The notes beneath the pieces were generated by a model. The model worked only from the letters and a program-made list of their open reading frames with translations, searched no databases and was not told where the DNA came from. Source: Steromphala cineraria (Eukaryota > Mollusca > Gastropoda > Trochida > Trochidae). From it: a DNA stretch of 64,000 nucleotides. The stretch covers positions 51,290,082 to 51,354,081 of the forward strand of contig OU744735.1 of the NCBI GenBank assembly GCA_916613615.1, in the 5' to 3' direction. A program made the translations under genes and the position numbers. Positions 14,101-29,700 of this stretch are shown here, piece by piece. Position 1 is the first letter of the stretch, and each line of letters begins with the position of its first letter.

Positions 14101-17100
14101 CTAAAGCCAATAATACAAAAACTAAAAATCTGTGAGAAGATTGGTTTGCACCAGCAGATAACATTTATTTTTGTGTACATTTGAGCTCATTTTGGTGCAT
14201 ATCCAAGCCATATTAAGAAAATTCCATCGTGGGAACAATTTTGACAATATCTGCTCAACTGTACAGTAAGGTCGCATCTAAAGCCAATTATACAAAAACT
14301 AAAAATCTGTGAGAAGATTGGTTGCCACCAGCATATCGCATTTATTTTTGTGTACATTTGAGCTCATTTTGGTGCATATCCAAGCCATATTAAGAAAATT
14401 CCATCGGGGGAACAATTTTGACAATATCTGCTCAACTGTACATTAAGGTCGCATCTAAAGCCAATTATACAAAAACTAAAAATCTGTGAGAAGATTGGTT
14501 GGCACCAGCAGATAGCATTTATTTTTGTGTACATTTGAGCTCATTTTGGTGCATATCCAAGCCGTATTAAGAAAATTCCATCGTGGGAACAATTTTGACA
14601 ATATCTGCTCAACTGTACAGTAAGGTCGCATCTAAAGCCAATAATACAACAACTAAAAATCTGTGAGAAGATTGGTTGGCACCAGCAGATAGCATTTATT
14701 TTTGTGTACATTTGAGCTCATTTTGGTGCATATCCAAGCCATATTAAGAAAATTCCATCGTGGGAACAATTTTGACAATATCTGCTCAACTGTACATTAA
14801 GGTCGCATCTAAAGCCAATTATACAAAAACTAAAAATCTGTGAGAAGATTGGTTGGCACCGGGTGCTAACATTTGTTTTTGTGTACATTTGAGCTCATTT
14901 TGGTGCATATCCAAGCCATATTAAGAAAGTTCCATCGTGGGAACAATTTGACAAAATCTGCTCAACTGTACATTAAGGTCGCATCTAAAGCCAATTATAC
15001 AAAAACTAAAAATCTGTGAGAAGATTGGTTGGCACCAGCAGATAGCATTTATTTTTGTGTACATTTGAGCTCATTTTGGTGCATATCCAAGCCATATTAA
15101 GAAAGTTCCATCGTGGGAACAATTTGACAATATCTGCTCAACTGTACACTAAAGTCGCATCTAAAGCCAATAATACAAACACTAAAAATCTGTGAGAAGA
15201 TTGGTTTGCACCAGCAGATAGCATTTATTTTTGTGTACATTTGAGCTCATTTTGGTACATATCCAAGCCATATTAAGAAAATTCCATCGTGGGAACAATT
15301 TTGACAATATCTGCTCAACTGTACATTAAGGTCGCATCTAAAGCCAATTATACAAAAACTAAAAATCTGTGAGAAGATTGGTTGGCACCAGCATATCGCA
15401 TTTATTTTTGTGTACATTTGAGCTCATTTTGGTGCATATCCAAGCAATATCAAGAAAATTCCATCGTGGGAACAATTTTGACAATATCTGCTCAACTGTA
15501 CATTAGGGTCGCATCTAAACCCAATTATACAAAAACTAAAAATCTGTGAGAAGATTGGTTGGCACCGGGTGCTAACATTTGTTTTTGTGTACATTTGAGC
15601 TCATTTGGTGCATATCCAAGCCATATTAAGAAAGTTCCATCGTGGGAACAATTTGACAAAATCTGCTCAACTGTACATTAAGGTCGCATCTAAAGCCAAT
15701 TATACAAAAACTAAAAATCTGTGAGAAGATTGGTTGGCACCAGCAGATAGCATTTATTTTTGTGTACATTTGAGCTCATTTTGGTGCATATCCAAGCCAT
15801 ATTAAGAAAGTTCCATCGTGGGAACAATTTGACAATATCTGCTCAACTGTACACTAAAGTCGCATCTAAAGCCATTAATACAAACACTAAAAATCTGTGA
15901 GAAGATTGGTTTGCACCAGCAGATAGCATTTATTTTTGTGTACATTTGAGCTCATTTTGGTACATATCCAAGCCATATTAAGAAAGTTCCATCGTGGGAA
16001 CACTTTTGACAATATCTGCTCAACTGTACATTAAGGTCGCATCTAAAGCCAATTATACAAAAACTAAAAATCTGTGAGAAGATTGGTTGCCACCAGCATA
16101 TCGCATTTATTTTTGTGTACATTTGAGCTCATTTTGGTGCATATCCAAGCCATATTAAGAAAATTCCATCGTGGGAACAATTTTGACAATATCTGCTCAA
16201 CTGTACATTAAGGTCGCATCTAAAGCCAATTATACAAAAACTAAAAATCGGTGAGAAGATTGGTTGGCACCGGGTGCTAACATTTGTTTTTGTGTACATT
16301 TGAGCTCATTTGGTGCATATCCAAGCCATATTAAGAAAGTTCCATCGTGGGAACAATTTGACAAAATCTGCTCAACTGTACATTAAGGTCGCATCTAAAG
16401 CCAATTATACAAAAACTAAAAATCTGTGAGAAGATTGGTTGGCACCAGCAGATAGCATTTATTTTTGTGTACATTTGAGCTCATTTTGGTGCATATCCAA
16501 GCCATATTAAGAAAGTTCCATCGTGGGAACAATTTGACAATATCTGCTCAACTGTACACTAAAGTCGCATCTAAAGCCATTAATACAAACACTAAAAATC
16601 TGTGAGAAGATTGGTTTGCACCAGCAGATAGCATTTATTTTTGTGTACATTTGAGCTCATTTTGGTACATATCCAAGCCATATTAAGAAAGTTCCATCGT
16701 GGGAACACTTTTGACAATATCTGCTCAACTGTACATTAAGGTCGCATCTAAAGCCAATTATACAAAAACTAAAAATCTGTGAGAAGATTGGTTGCCACCA
16801 GCATATCGCATTTATTTTTGTGTACATTTGAGCTCATTTTGGTGCATATCCAAGCCATATTAAGAAAGTTCCATCGTGGGAACAATTTGACAATATCTGC
16901 TCAACTGTACACTAAAGTCGCATCTAAAGCCATTAATACAAACACTAAAAATCTGTGAGAAGATTGGTTTGCACCAGCAGATAGCATTTATTTTTGTGTA
17001 CATTTGAGCTCATTTTGGTACATATCCAAGCCGTATTAAGAAAATTCCATCGTGGGAACAATTTTGACAATATCTGCTCAACTGTACAGTAAGGTCGCAT

Positions 17101-18240
17101 CTAAAGCCAATAATACAACAACTAAAAATCTGTGAGAAGATTGGTTGGCACCAGCAGATAGCATTTATTTTTGTGTACATTTGAGCTCATTTTGGTGCAT
17201 ATCCAAGCCATATTAAGAAAATTCCATCGTGGGAACAATTTTGACAATATCTGCTCAACTGTACATTAAGGTCGCATCTAAAGCCAATTATACAAAAACT
17301 AAAAATCTGTGAGAAGATTGGTTGGCACCGGCTGCTAACATTTGTTTTTGTGTACATTTGAGCTCATTTTTGTGCATATCCAAGCCATATTAAGAAAGTT
17401 CCATCGTGGGAACAATTTGACAAAATCTGCTCAACTGTACATTAAGGTCGCATCTAAAGCCAATTATACAAAAACTAAAAATCTGTGAGAAGATTGGTTG
17501 GCACCAGCAGATAGCATTTATTTTTGTGTACATTTGAGTTCATTTTGGTGCATATCCAAGCCATATTAAGAAAGTTCCATCGTGGGAACAATTTGACAAT
17601 ATCTGCTCAACTGTACACTAAAGTCGCATCTAAAGCCAATAATACAAACACTAAAAATCTGTGAGAAGATTGGTTTGCACCAGCAGATAGCATTTATTTT
17701 TGTGTACATTTGAGCTCATTTTGGTACATATCCAAGCCATATTAAGAAAATTCCATCGTGGGAACAATTTTGACAATATCTGCTCAACTGTACATTAAGG
17801 TCGCATCTAAAGCCAATTATACAAAAACTAAAAATCTGTGAGAAGATTGGTTGCCACCAGCATATCGCATTTATTTTTGTGTACATTTGAGCTCATTTTG
17901 GTGCATATCCAAGCCATATTAAGAAAATTCCATCGTGGGAACAATTTTGACAATATCTGCTCAACTGTACATTAAGGTCGCATCTAAAGCCAATTATACA
18001 AAAACTAAAAATCTGTGAGAAGATTGGTTGGCACCGGGTGCTAACATTTGTTTTTGTGTACATTTGAGCTCATTTTGGTGCATATCCAAGCCATATTAAG
18101 AAAGTTCCATCGTGGGAACAATTTGACAAAATCTGCTCAACTGTACACTAAGGTCGCATCTAAAGCCAATTATACAAAAACTAAAAATCTGTGAGAAGAT
18201 TGGTTGGCACCAGCAGATAGCATTTATTTTTGTGTACATT
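8140..18240 (+). repeat. Higher-order repeat: ~29-monomer unit (about 5.12 kb) present twice
   Basis: The spacing pattern of the GGGTGCTAAC monomer variant (9, 4, 4, 6, 4 monomers apart) is the same from 8152 and from 13270. Private variants confirm the offset: AAATCGTGGG at about 8931 and 14048 (5117 bp) and CCGGCTGCTA at 12211 and 17328 (5117 bp). Copy 1 is about 8140-13257 and copy 2 about 13258-18240. One monomer in copy 2 (about 15440-15530) does not fit its partner and matches a monomer near 8030 instead. Confidence 0.8.
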
Positions 18241-18674
18241 TGAGCTCATTTTGGTGCATATCCAAGCCATATTAAGAAAGTTCCATCGTGGGAACAATTT
18301 GACAATATCTGCTCAACTGTACACTAAAGTCGCATCTAAAGCCATTAATACAAACACTAAAAATCTGTGAGAAGATTGGTTTGCACCAGCAGATAGCATT
18401 TATTTTTGTGTACATTTGAGCTCATTTTGGTACATATCCAAGCCATATTAAGAAAGTTCCATCGTGGGAACAATTTTGACAATATCTGCTCAACCGTACA
18501 TTAAGGTCGCATCTAAAGCCAATTATACAAAAACTAAAAATCTGTGAGAAGATTGGTTGCCACCAGCATATCGCATTTATTTTTGTGTACATTTGAGCTC
18601 ATTTTGGTGCATATCCAAGCCATATTAAGAAAGTTCCATCGTGGGAACAATTTGACAATATCTGCTCAACTGTA

Positions 18675-21600
18675 CATTAAGGTCGCATCTAAAGTCAATT
18701 ATACAAAAGCTAAAAATCTGTGAGAAGATTGGTTGCCACCAGCATATCGCATTTACTTGTGTGTACATTTGAGCTCATTTTGGTGCATATCCAAGCCATA
18801 TTAAGAAAATTCAATCGTGGGAACAATTTTGACAATATCTGCTCAACTGTTCATTAAAGTCGCATCTAAAGCCAATAATACAAAAACTAAAAATCTGTGA
18901 GAAGATTGGTATGCACCAGCAGATAGCATTTATTTTTGTGTACATTTAAGCTCATTTTGGTGCATATCCAAGCCATATTAAGAAAGTTCCATCGTGGGAA
19001 CAATTTTGACAATATCTGCTCAACTGTCCATTGAGATCGCATCTAAAGCCAATTATACAAAAACTAAAAATCTGTGAGAAGATTGGTTTGCACCAGCAGA
19101 TAGCATTTATTTTTGTGTACATTTAAGCCCATTTTGGTGCATATCCAAGCCATATTAAGAAAGTTCCATCGTGGGAACAATTTTGACAATATCTGCTCAG
19201 CTGTACATTAAGGTCGCATCTCAGCCAATTATACAAAAAAACTAAAAATCTGTGAGAAGATTGGTTGGCACCGGGTGCTAACATTTGTTTTTGTGTACAT
19301 TTGAGCTCATTTTGGTGCATATCCAAGCCATATGAAGAAAGTTCCATCGTGGGAACAATTTGACAATATCTGCTCAACTGTACATTAAGGTCGCATCTAA
19401 AGTCAATTATACAAAAGCTAAAAATCTGTGAGAAGATTGTTTGGCACCAGCGGATAGCATTTCTTTTTGTGTACATTTGAGCTCATTTTGGTGCATATCC
19501 AAGCAATATTAAGAAAGTTCCATCGTGGGAACAATTTGACAATATCTGCTCAACTGTACATTAAGGTCGCATCTAAAGTCAATTATACAAAAGCTAAAAA
19601 TCTGTGAGAAGATTGGTTGCCACCAGCATATCGCATTTACTTTTGTGTACATTTGAGCTCATTTTGGTGCATATCCAAGCCATATTAAGAAAATTCCATC
19701 GTGGGAACAATTTTGACAATATCTGCTCAACTGTTCATTAAAGTCGCATCTAAAGCCAATAATACAAAATCTAAAAATCTGTGAGAAGATTGGTTTGCAC
19801 AAGCAGATAGCATGTATTTTTGTGTACATTTGAGCTCATTTTGGTGCATATCCAAGCCATATTAAGAAAATTCCATCGTGGGAAAAATTTTGACAATATC
19901 TGCTCAACTGTACATTGAGGTCGCATCTAAAGCCAATTATACAAAAACTAAAAATCTGTGAGAAGATTGGTTGGCACCAGCAGATAACATTTATTTTTGT
20001 GTACATTTGAGCTCATTTTGGTGCATATCCAAGCTATATTAAGAAAATTCCATCGTGGGAACAATTTTGACAATATCTGCTCAACTGTACATTGAGGTCG
20101 CATCTAAAGTCAATTATACAAAAGCTAAAAACCTGTGAGAAGATTGTTTGGCACCAGCGGATAGCATTTATTTTTGTGTACATTTGAGCTCATTTTGGTG
20201 CATATCCAAGCCATATTAAGAAAATTACATCTGCGGAACAATACTGACAATATCTTCTCAGCTGTACATTAAGGTCGCATCTTAGCCAATTATACAAAAA
20301 CTAAAAATCTGTGAGAAGATTGGTTGGCACCATCAGATAGCATTTATTTTTGTGTACATTTAAGCTCATTTTGGTGCATATCCAAGCCATATTAAGATAA
20401 TTCCATCGTGGGAACAATTTTGACAATATCTGCTCAACTGTACATTACGGTCGCATCTAAAGCCAATTAAACAAAAGCTATAAAAACTGTGAGAAGATAT
20501 GTTGGCACCAGCAGATAGCATTTATTGTTGTGTATATTTGAGCTCATTTTGGTGCATATCCAAGCCATATTAAGAAAATTCCATCGTGGGAACAATTTTG
20601 ACAATATCTTATCAGCTGTACATTAAGGTCGCATCTCAACCAATTATACAAAAAACTAAAAATCTGTGAGAAGATTGGTTGTCACCAGCAGATAGCAATT
20701 ATTAATGTGTACTTTTCAGCTCATGTTGGTGCATATTGAAGTCATAGTAAGAAAGTTCCATCGTGGGAACAATTTTGACAATATCTGCTCAACTGTACAT
20801 TTAGGTCGCATCTAAAGCCAATTATACAAAAGCTAAAATTCTGTGAGAAGATTGGTTGCCACAAGCAGATAGCAATTACTTTTGTGTACATTTGAGCTCA
20901 TTTTGGTGCATATCCAAGCCATATTAAGAAAACTCCATCGTGGGAACAATTTTGACAATATCTGCTCAACTGTACATTAAGGTCGCATCTAAACCCAATT
21001 ATAAAAAAACTAAAAATCTGTGAGAAGATTGGTTGGCACCGGGTGCTAACATTTGTTTTTGTGTACATTTGAGCTCATTTTGGTGCATATCCAAGCCATA
21101 TTAAGAAAATTCCATCGTGGGAACAATTTTGACAATATCTGCTCAACTGTTCATTAAAGTCGCATCTAAAGCCAATAATACAAAAACTAAAAATCTGTGA
21201 GAAGATTGGTTTGCACCAGCAGATGGCATTTATTTTTGTGTACATTTAACCTCATTTTGGTGCATATCCAAGCCATATTAAGAAAATTCCATCGTGGGAA
21301 CAATTTTGACAATATCTGCTCAACTGTACATTGAGGTCGCATCTAAAGCCAATTATACAAAAACTAAAAATCTGTGAGAAGATTGGTTTGCACCAGCAGA
21401 TAGCATTTATTTTTGTGTACATTTAAGCTCATTTTGGTGCATATCCAAGCCATATTAAGAAAGTTCCATCGTGGGAACAATTTGACAATATCTGCTCAAC
21501 TGTACATTAAGGTCGCATCTAAAGTCAATTATACAAAAGCTAAAAATCTGTGAGAAGATTGGTTGCCACCAGCATATCGCATTTACTTTTGTGTACATTT

Positions 21601-24600
21601 GAGCTCATTTTGGTGCATATCCAAGCCATATTAAGAAAATTCAATCGTGGGAACAATTTTGACAATATCTGCTCAACTGTTCATTAAAGTCGCATCTAAA
21701 GCCAATAATACAAAAACTAAAAATCTGTGAGAAGATTGGTTTGCACCAGCAGATAGCATTTATTTTTGTGTACATTTAAGCTCATTTTGGTGCATATCCA
21801 AGCCATATTAAGAAAGTTCCATCGTGGGAACAATTTTGACAATATCTGCTCAACTGTCCATTGAGATCGCATCTAAAGCCAATTATACAAAAACTAAAAA
21901 TCTGTGAGAAGATTGGTTTGCACCAGCAGATAGCATTTATTTTTGTGTACATTTGAGCTCATTTTGGTGCATATCCAAGCAATATTAAGAAAGTTCCATC
22001 GTGGGAACAATTTGACAATATCTGCTCAACTGTACATTAAGGTCGCATCTAAAGTCAATTATACAAAAGCTAAAAATCTGTGAGAAGATTGGTTGCCACC
22101 AGCATATCGCATTTACTTTTGTGTACATTTGAGCTCATTTTGGTGCATATCCAAGCCATATTAAGAAAATTCCATCGTGGGAACAATTTTGACAATATCT
22201 GCTCAACTGTTCATTAAAGTCGCATCTAAAGCCAATAATACAAAATCTAAAAATCTGTGAGAAGATTGGTTTGCACAAGCAGATAGCATTTATTTTTGTG
22301 TACATTTGAGCTCATTTTGGTGCATATCCAAGCCATATTAAGAAAATTCCATCCCGGGAAAAATTTTGACAATATCTGCTCAACTGTACATTGAGGTCGC
22401 ATCTAAAGCCAATTATACAAAAACTAAAAATCTGTGAGAAGATTGGTTGGCACCAGCAGATAACATTTATTTTTGTGTACATTTGAGCTCATTTTGGTGC
22501 ATATCCAAGCTATATTAAGAAAATTCCATCGTGGGAACAATTTTGACAATATCTGCTCAACTGTACATTAAGGTCGCATCTAAAGTCAATTATACAAAAG
22601 CTAAAAATCTGTGAGAAGATTGTTTGGCACCAGCGGATAGCATTTATTTTTGTGTACATTTGAGCTCATTTTGGTGCATATCCAAGCCATATTAAGAAAA
22701 TTACATCTGCGGAACAATACTGACAATATCTTCTCAGCTGTACATTAAGGTCGCATCTCAGCCAATTATACAAAAACTAAAAATCTGTGAGAAGATTGGT
22801 TGGCACCATCAGATAGCATTTATTTTTGTGTACATTTAAGCTCATTTTGGTGCATATCCAAGCCATATTAAGATAATTCCATCGTGGGAACAATTTTGAC
22901 AATATCTGCTCAACTGTACATTACGGTCGCATCTAAAGCCAATTAAACAAAAGCTATAAAAACTGTGAGAAGATATGTTGGCACCAGCAGATAGCATTTA
23001 TTGTTGTGTATATTTGAGCTCATTTTGGTGCATATCCAAGCCATATTAAGAAAATTCCATCGTGGGAACAATTTTGACAATATCTTATCAGCTGTACATT
23101 AAGGTCGCATCTCAACCAATTATACAAAAAATTAAAAATCTGTGAGAAGATTGGTTGGCACCAGCAGATAGCAATTATTAATGTGTACTTTTCAGCTCAT
23201 GTTGGTGCATATTGAAGTCATAGTAAGAAAGTTCCATCGTGGGAACAATTTTGACAATATCTGCTCAACTGTACATTTAGGTCGCATCTAAAGCCAATTA
23301 TACAAAAGCTAAAATTCTGTGAGAAGATTGGTTGCCACAAGCAGATAGCAATTACTTTTGTGTACATTTGAGCTCATTTTGGTGCATATCCAAGCCATAT
23401 TAAGAAAACTCCATCGTGGGAACAATTTTGACAATATCTGCTCAACTGTACATTAAGGTCGCATCTAAACCCAATTATAAAAAAACTAAAAATCTGTGAG
23501 AAGATTGGTTGGCACCGGGTGCTAACATTTGTTTTTGTGTACATTTGAGCTCATTTTGGTGCATATCCAAGCCATATTAAGAAAATTCCATCGTGGGAAC
23601 AATTTTGACAATATCTGCTCAACTGTTCATTAAAGTCGCATCTAAAGCCAATAATACAAAAACTAAAAATCTGTGAGAAGATTGGTTTGCACCAGCAGAT
23701 GGCATTTATTTTTGTGTACATTTAACCTCATTTTGGTGCATATCCAAGCCATATTAAGAAAATTCCATCGTGGGAACAATTTTGACAATATCTGCTCAAC
23801 TGTACATTGAGGTCGCATCTAAAGCCAATTATACAAAAACTAAGAATCTGTGATAAGATTGGTTTGCACCAGCAGATAGCATTTATTTTTGTGTACATTT
23901 AAGCTCATTTTGGTGCATATCCAAGCCATATTAAGAAAGTTCCATCGTGGGAACAATTTGACAATATCTGCTCAACTGTACATTAAGGTCGCATCTAAAG
24001 TCAATTATACAAAAGCTAAAAATCTGTGAGAAGATTGGTTGCCACCAGCATATCGCATTTACTTTTGTGTACATTTGAGCTCATTTTGGTGCATATCCAA
24101 GCCATATTAAGAAAATTCAATCGTGGGAACAATTTTGACAATATCTGCTCAACTGTTCATTAAAGTCGCATCTAAAGCCAATAATACAAAAACTAAAAAT
24201 CTGTGAGAAGATTGGTTTGCACCAGCAGATAGCATTTATTTTTGTGTACATTTAAGCTCATTTTGGTGCATATCCAAGCCATATTAAGAAAGTTCCATCG
24301 TGGGAACAATTTTGACAATATCTGCTCAACTGTCCATTGAGATCGCATCTAAAGCCAATTATACAAAAACTAAAAATCTGTGAGAAGATTGGTTTGCACC
24401 AGCAGATAGCATTTATTTTTGTGTACATTTAAGCCCATTTTGGTGCATATCCAAGCCATATTAAGAAAGTTCCATCGTGGGAACAATTTTGACAATATCT
24501 GCTCAACTGTACATTAAGGTCGCATCTCAGCCAATTATACAAAAAACTAAAAATCTGTGAGAAGATTGGTTGGCACCGGGTGCTAACATTTGTTTTTGTG

Positions 24601-26750
24601 TACATTTGAGCTCATTTTGGTGCATATCCAAGCCATATGAAGAAAGTTCCATCGTGGGAACAATTTGACAATATCTGCTCAACTGTACATTAAGGTCGCA
24701 TCTAAAGTCAATTATACAAAAGCTAAAAATCTGTGAGAAGATTGTTTGGCACCAGCGGATAGCATTTATTTTTGTGTACATTTGAGCTCATTTTGGTGCA
24801 TATCCAAGCAATATTAAGAAAGTTCCATCGTGGGAACAATTTGACAATATCTGCTCAACTGTACATTAAGGTCGCATCTAAAGTCAATTATACAAAAGCT
24901 AAAAATCTGTGAGAAGATTGGTTGCCACCAGCATATCGCATTTACTTTTGTGTACATTTGAGCTCATTTTGGTGCATATCCAAGCCATATTAAGAAAATT
25001 CCATCGTGGGAACAATTTTGACAATATCTGCTCAACTGTTCATTAAAGTCGCATCTAAAGCCAATAATACAAAATCTAAAAATCTGTGAGAAGATTGGTT
25101 TGCACAAGCAGATAGCATTTATTTTTGTGTACATTTGAGCTCATTTTGGTGCATATCCAAGCCATATTAAGAAAATTCCATCGTGGGAAAAATTTTGACA
25201 ATATCTGCTCAACTGTACATTGAGGTCGCATCTAAAGCCAATTATACAAAAGCTAAAAATCTGTGAGAAGATTGGTTGGCACCAGCAGATAACATTTATT
25301 TTTGTGTACATTTGAGCTCATTTTGGTGCATATCCAAGCTATATTAAGAAAATTCCATCGTGGGAACAATTTTGACAATATCTGCTCAACTGTACATTAA
25401 GGTCGCATCTAAAGTCAATTATACAAAAGCTAAAAACCTGTGAGAAGATTGTTTGGCACCAGCGGATAGCATTTATTTTTGTGTACATTTGAGCTCATTT
25501 TGGTGCATATCCAAGCCATATTAAGAAAATTACATCTGCGGAACAATACTGACAATATCTTCTCAGCTGTACATTAAGGTCGCATTTCAGCCAATTATAC
25601 AAAAACTAAAAATCTGTGAGAAGATTGGTTGGCACCATCAGATAGCATTTATTTTTGTGTACATTTAAGCTCATTTTGGTGCATATCCAAGCCATATTAA
25701 GATAATTCCATCGTGGGAACAATTTTGACAATATCTGCTCAACTGTACATTACGGTCGCATCTAAAGCCAATTAAACAAAAGCTATAAAAACTGTGAGAA
25801 GATATGTTGGCACCAGCAGATAGCATTTATTGTTGTGTATATTTGAGCTCATTTTGGTGCATATCCAAGCCATATTAAGAAAATTCCATCGTGGGAACAA
25901 TTTTGACAATAAATTATCAGCTGTACATTAAGGTCGCATCTCAGCCAATTATACAAAAAACTAAAAATCTGTGAGAAGATTGGTTGGCACCAGCAGATAG
26001 CAATTATTAATGTGTACTTTTCAGCTCATGTTGGTGCATATTGAAGTCATAGTAAGAAAGTTCCATCGTGGGAACAATTTTGAAAATATCTGCTCAACTG
26101 TACATTTAGGTCGCATCTAAAGCCAATTATACAAAAGCTAAAATTCTGTGAGAAGATTGGTTGCCACAAGCAGATAGCAATTACTTTTGTGTACATTTGA
26201 GCTCATTTTGGTGCATATCCAAGCCATATTAAGAAAACTCCATCGTGGGAACAATTTTGACAATATCTGCTCAACTGTACATTAAGGTCGCATCTAAACC
26301 CAATTATAAAAAAAACTAAAAATCTGTGAGAAGATTGGTTGGCACCGGGTGCTAACATTTGTTTTTGTGTACATTTGAGCTCATTTTGGTGCATATCCAA
26401 GCCATATTAAGAAAATTCCATCGTGGGAACAATTTTGACAATATCTGCTCAACTGTTCATTAAAGTCGCATCTAAAGCCAATAATACAAAAACTAAAAAT
26501 CTGTGAGAAGATTGGTTTGCACCAGCAGATGGCATTTATTTTTGTGTACATTTAACCTCATTTTGGTGCATATCCAAGCCATATTAAGAAAATTCCATCG
26601 TGGGAACAATTTTGACAATATCTGCTCAACTGTACATTAAGGTCGCATCTAAAGCCAATTATACAAAAACTAAAAATCTGTGAGAAGATTGGTTTGCACC
26701 AGCAGATAGCATTTATTTTTGTGTACATTTAAGCTCATTTTGGTGCAAAT
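18675..26750 (+). repeat. Higher-order repeat: 16-, 14- and 16-monomer units in tandem
   Basis: The marker GCGGAACAATACTGAC appears once per unit at about 20232, 22708 and 25537 (offsets 2476 and 2829 bp). TTAACCTCATTTTGG appears near 21245, 23722 and 26550 with the same alternation. The first and third units carry two additional monomers around 19120-19480 and 24430-24785, which include the CATATGAAG variant. These monomers are more diverged from the local consensus than those in 1-18 kb, suggesting an older or differently homogenised segment. Confidence 0.8.
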
Positions 26751-29700
26751 CCAAGCCATATTAAGAAAGTTCAATCGTGGGAACAATTTTGACAATATCC
26801 GTTCAGCTGTACATTAAGGTCGCATCTCAGCCAATTATACAAAAAAACTAAAATTCTGTGAGAAGAATGGTTGGCACCAGCAAATAGCAATTATTCATGT
26901 GCACTTTTCAGCTCATGTTGGTGCATATCCAAGTCATAGTAAGAAAGTTCCATCGTGGGAACAATTTTGACAATATCTGCTCAACTGTACATTAAGGTCG
27001 CATCTAAAGCCAATTATACAAAAACTAAAAATCTGTGAGAAGATTGGTTGGTACCGGGTGCTAACATTTGTTTTTGTGTACATTTGAGCTCATTGTGGTG
27101 CATATCCAAGCCATATTAAGAAAATTCCATCGTGGGAACAATTTTGACAATATCTGCTCAACTGTTCATTAAAGTCGCATCTAAAGCCAATAATACAAAA
27201 TCTAAAAATCTGTGAGAAGATTGGTTTGCACCAGCAGATAGCATTTATTTTTGTGTACATTTAAGCTCATTTTGGTGCATATCCAAGCCATATTATGAAC
27301 ATTCCATCGTGGGAACAATTTTTACAATATCTGCTCAACTGTACATTGAGGTCGCATCTAAAGCCAATTATACAAAAACTAAAAATCTGTAAGATGAGTG
27401 GTTGGCACCAGTAGATAGCATTTATTTTTGTGTACATTTGAGCTCATTTTGGTGCATATCCAAGCCATATTAAGAAACTTCCATCGTGGGAACAATTTTG
27501 ACAATATCTGCTCAACTGTACATTAAGGTCGCATCTAAAGCCAATTATAAAAAAACTAAAAATCTGTGAGAAGATTGGTTGGCACCGGGTGCTAACATTT
27601 TTGTGTGTGTACATTTGAGCTCATTTTGGTGCATATCCAAGCCATATTAAGAAAATTACATCGTGGGAACAATTTTGACAATATCTGCTCAACTGTTCAT
27701 TAAAGTCGCATCTAAAGCCAATTATACAAAAACTAAAAATCTGCGAGAAGATTGGTTGGCACCAGCAGATAGCATTTATTTTTGTGTACATTTGAGCTCA
27801 TTTTGGTGCATATCCAAGCCAAATTAAGAAAATTCCATCGTGGGAACAATGTTGACAATATCTGCTCAACTGTACATTACTGTCGCATCTAAAGCCAATT
27901 ATACAAAAACTAAAAATCTGTGAGAAGATTGGTTGGCACCAGCGGATAGCATTTATTTTTGTGTACATTTGAGCTCATTTTGGTGCATATCTAAGCCATA
28001 TTAAGAAAATTACATCGTGGGAACAACTTTGACAATATCTGCTCAACTGTACATTAAGGTCGCATCTAAAGCCAATTATACAAAAACTAAAAATCTGTGA
28101 GAAGATTGGTTGCAACCAGCAGATAGCATTTATTTTTGTGTACATTTGAGCTCATTTTGGTGCATATCCAAGCCATATTAAGAAAATTCCATCGTGGGAA
28201 CAATGTTGACAATATCTGCTCAACTGTACATTAAGGTCGCATCTAAAGCCAATTATACAAAAACTAAAAATCTGCGAGAAGATTGGTTGGCACCAGCAGA
28301 TAGCATTTATTTTTGTGTACATTTGAGCTTATTTTGGTGCATATCCGAGCCATATTAAGAAAATTCCATCGTTGGAACAATTTTGACAATATCTGCTCAA
28401 CTGTACATTAAGGTCGCATCTAAAGGCAATTATACAAAAACTAAAAATCTGTGAGAAGATTGGTTGGCACCAGCAGATAGCATTTATTTTTGTGTACATT
28501 TGAGCTCATTTTGGTGCATATCAAAGCCATATTAAGACAATTCCATCGTGGGAACAATGTTGACAATATCTGCTCAACTGTACATTAAGGTCGCATCTAA
28601 AGCCAATTATACAAAAACTAAAAATCTGTGAGAAGATTGGTTGGCACCAGCAGATAGCATTTATTTTTGTGTACATTTGAGCTCATTTTGGTGCATATCC
28701 AAGCCATATTAAGAAAATTCCATCGTGGGAAAAATTTTGACAATATCTGCTCAACTGTCCATTGAGGTCGCATCTAAAGCCAATTATACAAAAACTAAAA
28801 ATATGCGAGAAGATTGGTTGGCACCAGCAGATAGCATTTATTTTTGTGTACATTTGAGCTCATTTTGGTGCATATCCAAGCCATATTAAGAAAATTCCAT
28901 CGTTGGAACAATTTTGACAATATCTGCTCAACTGTACATTAAGGTCGCATCTCAAGCCAATTATACAAAAACTAAAAATCTGTGAGAAGATTGGTTGACA
29001 CCAGCAGATAGCATTTATTTTTGTGTACATTTGAGCTCATTTTGGTGCATATCAAAGCCATATTAAGCAAATTCCATCGTGGGAACAATGTTGACAATAT
29101 CTGCTCAACTGTACATTAAGGTCGCATCTAAAGCCAATTATACAAAAGCTAAAAATCTGTGAGAAGATTGGTTGGCACCAGCAGATAGCATTTATTTTTG
29201 TGTACATTTGAGCTCATTTTGGTGCATATCCAAGCCATATTAAGAAAATTCCATCGTGGGAACAATTTTGACAATATCTGCTCAACTGTACATTAAGGTC
29301 GCATCTAAAGCCAATTATACAAAAACTAAAAATCTGTGAGAAGATTGGTTGGCACCAGCAGATAGCATTTATTTTTGTGTACATTTGAGCTCATTTTGGT
29401 GCATATCCAAGCCATATTAAGAAAATTCCATCGTGGGAACAATGTTGACAATATCTGCTCAACTGTACATTAAAGTCGCATCTAAAGCCAATTATATAAA
29501 AACTAAAAATCTGTGAGAAGATTGGTTGGCACCAGCATATAGCATTTATTTTTGTGTACATTTGAGCTCATTTTGGTGCATATCCAAGCCATATTAAGAA
29601 AATTCCATCGTGGGAACAATGTTGACAATATCTGCTCAACTGTACATTAAAGTCGCATCTAAAGCCAATTATACAAAGACTAAAAATCTGTGAGAAGATT

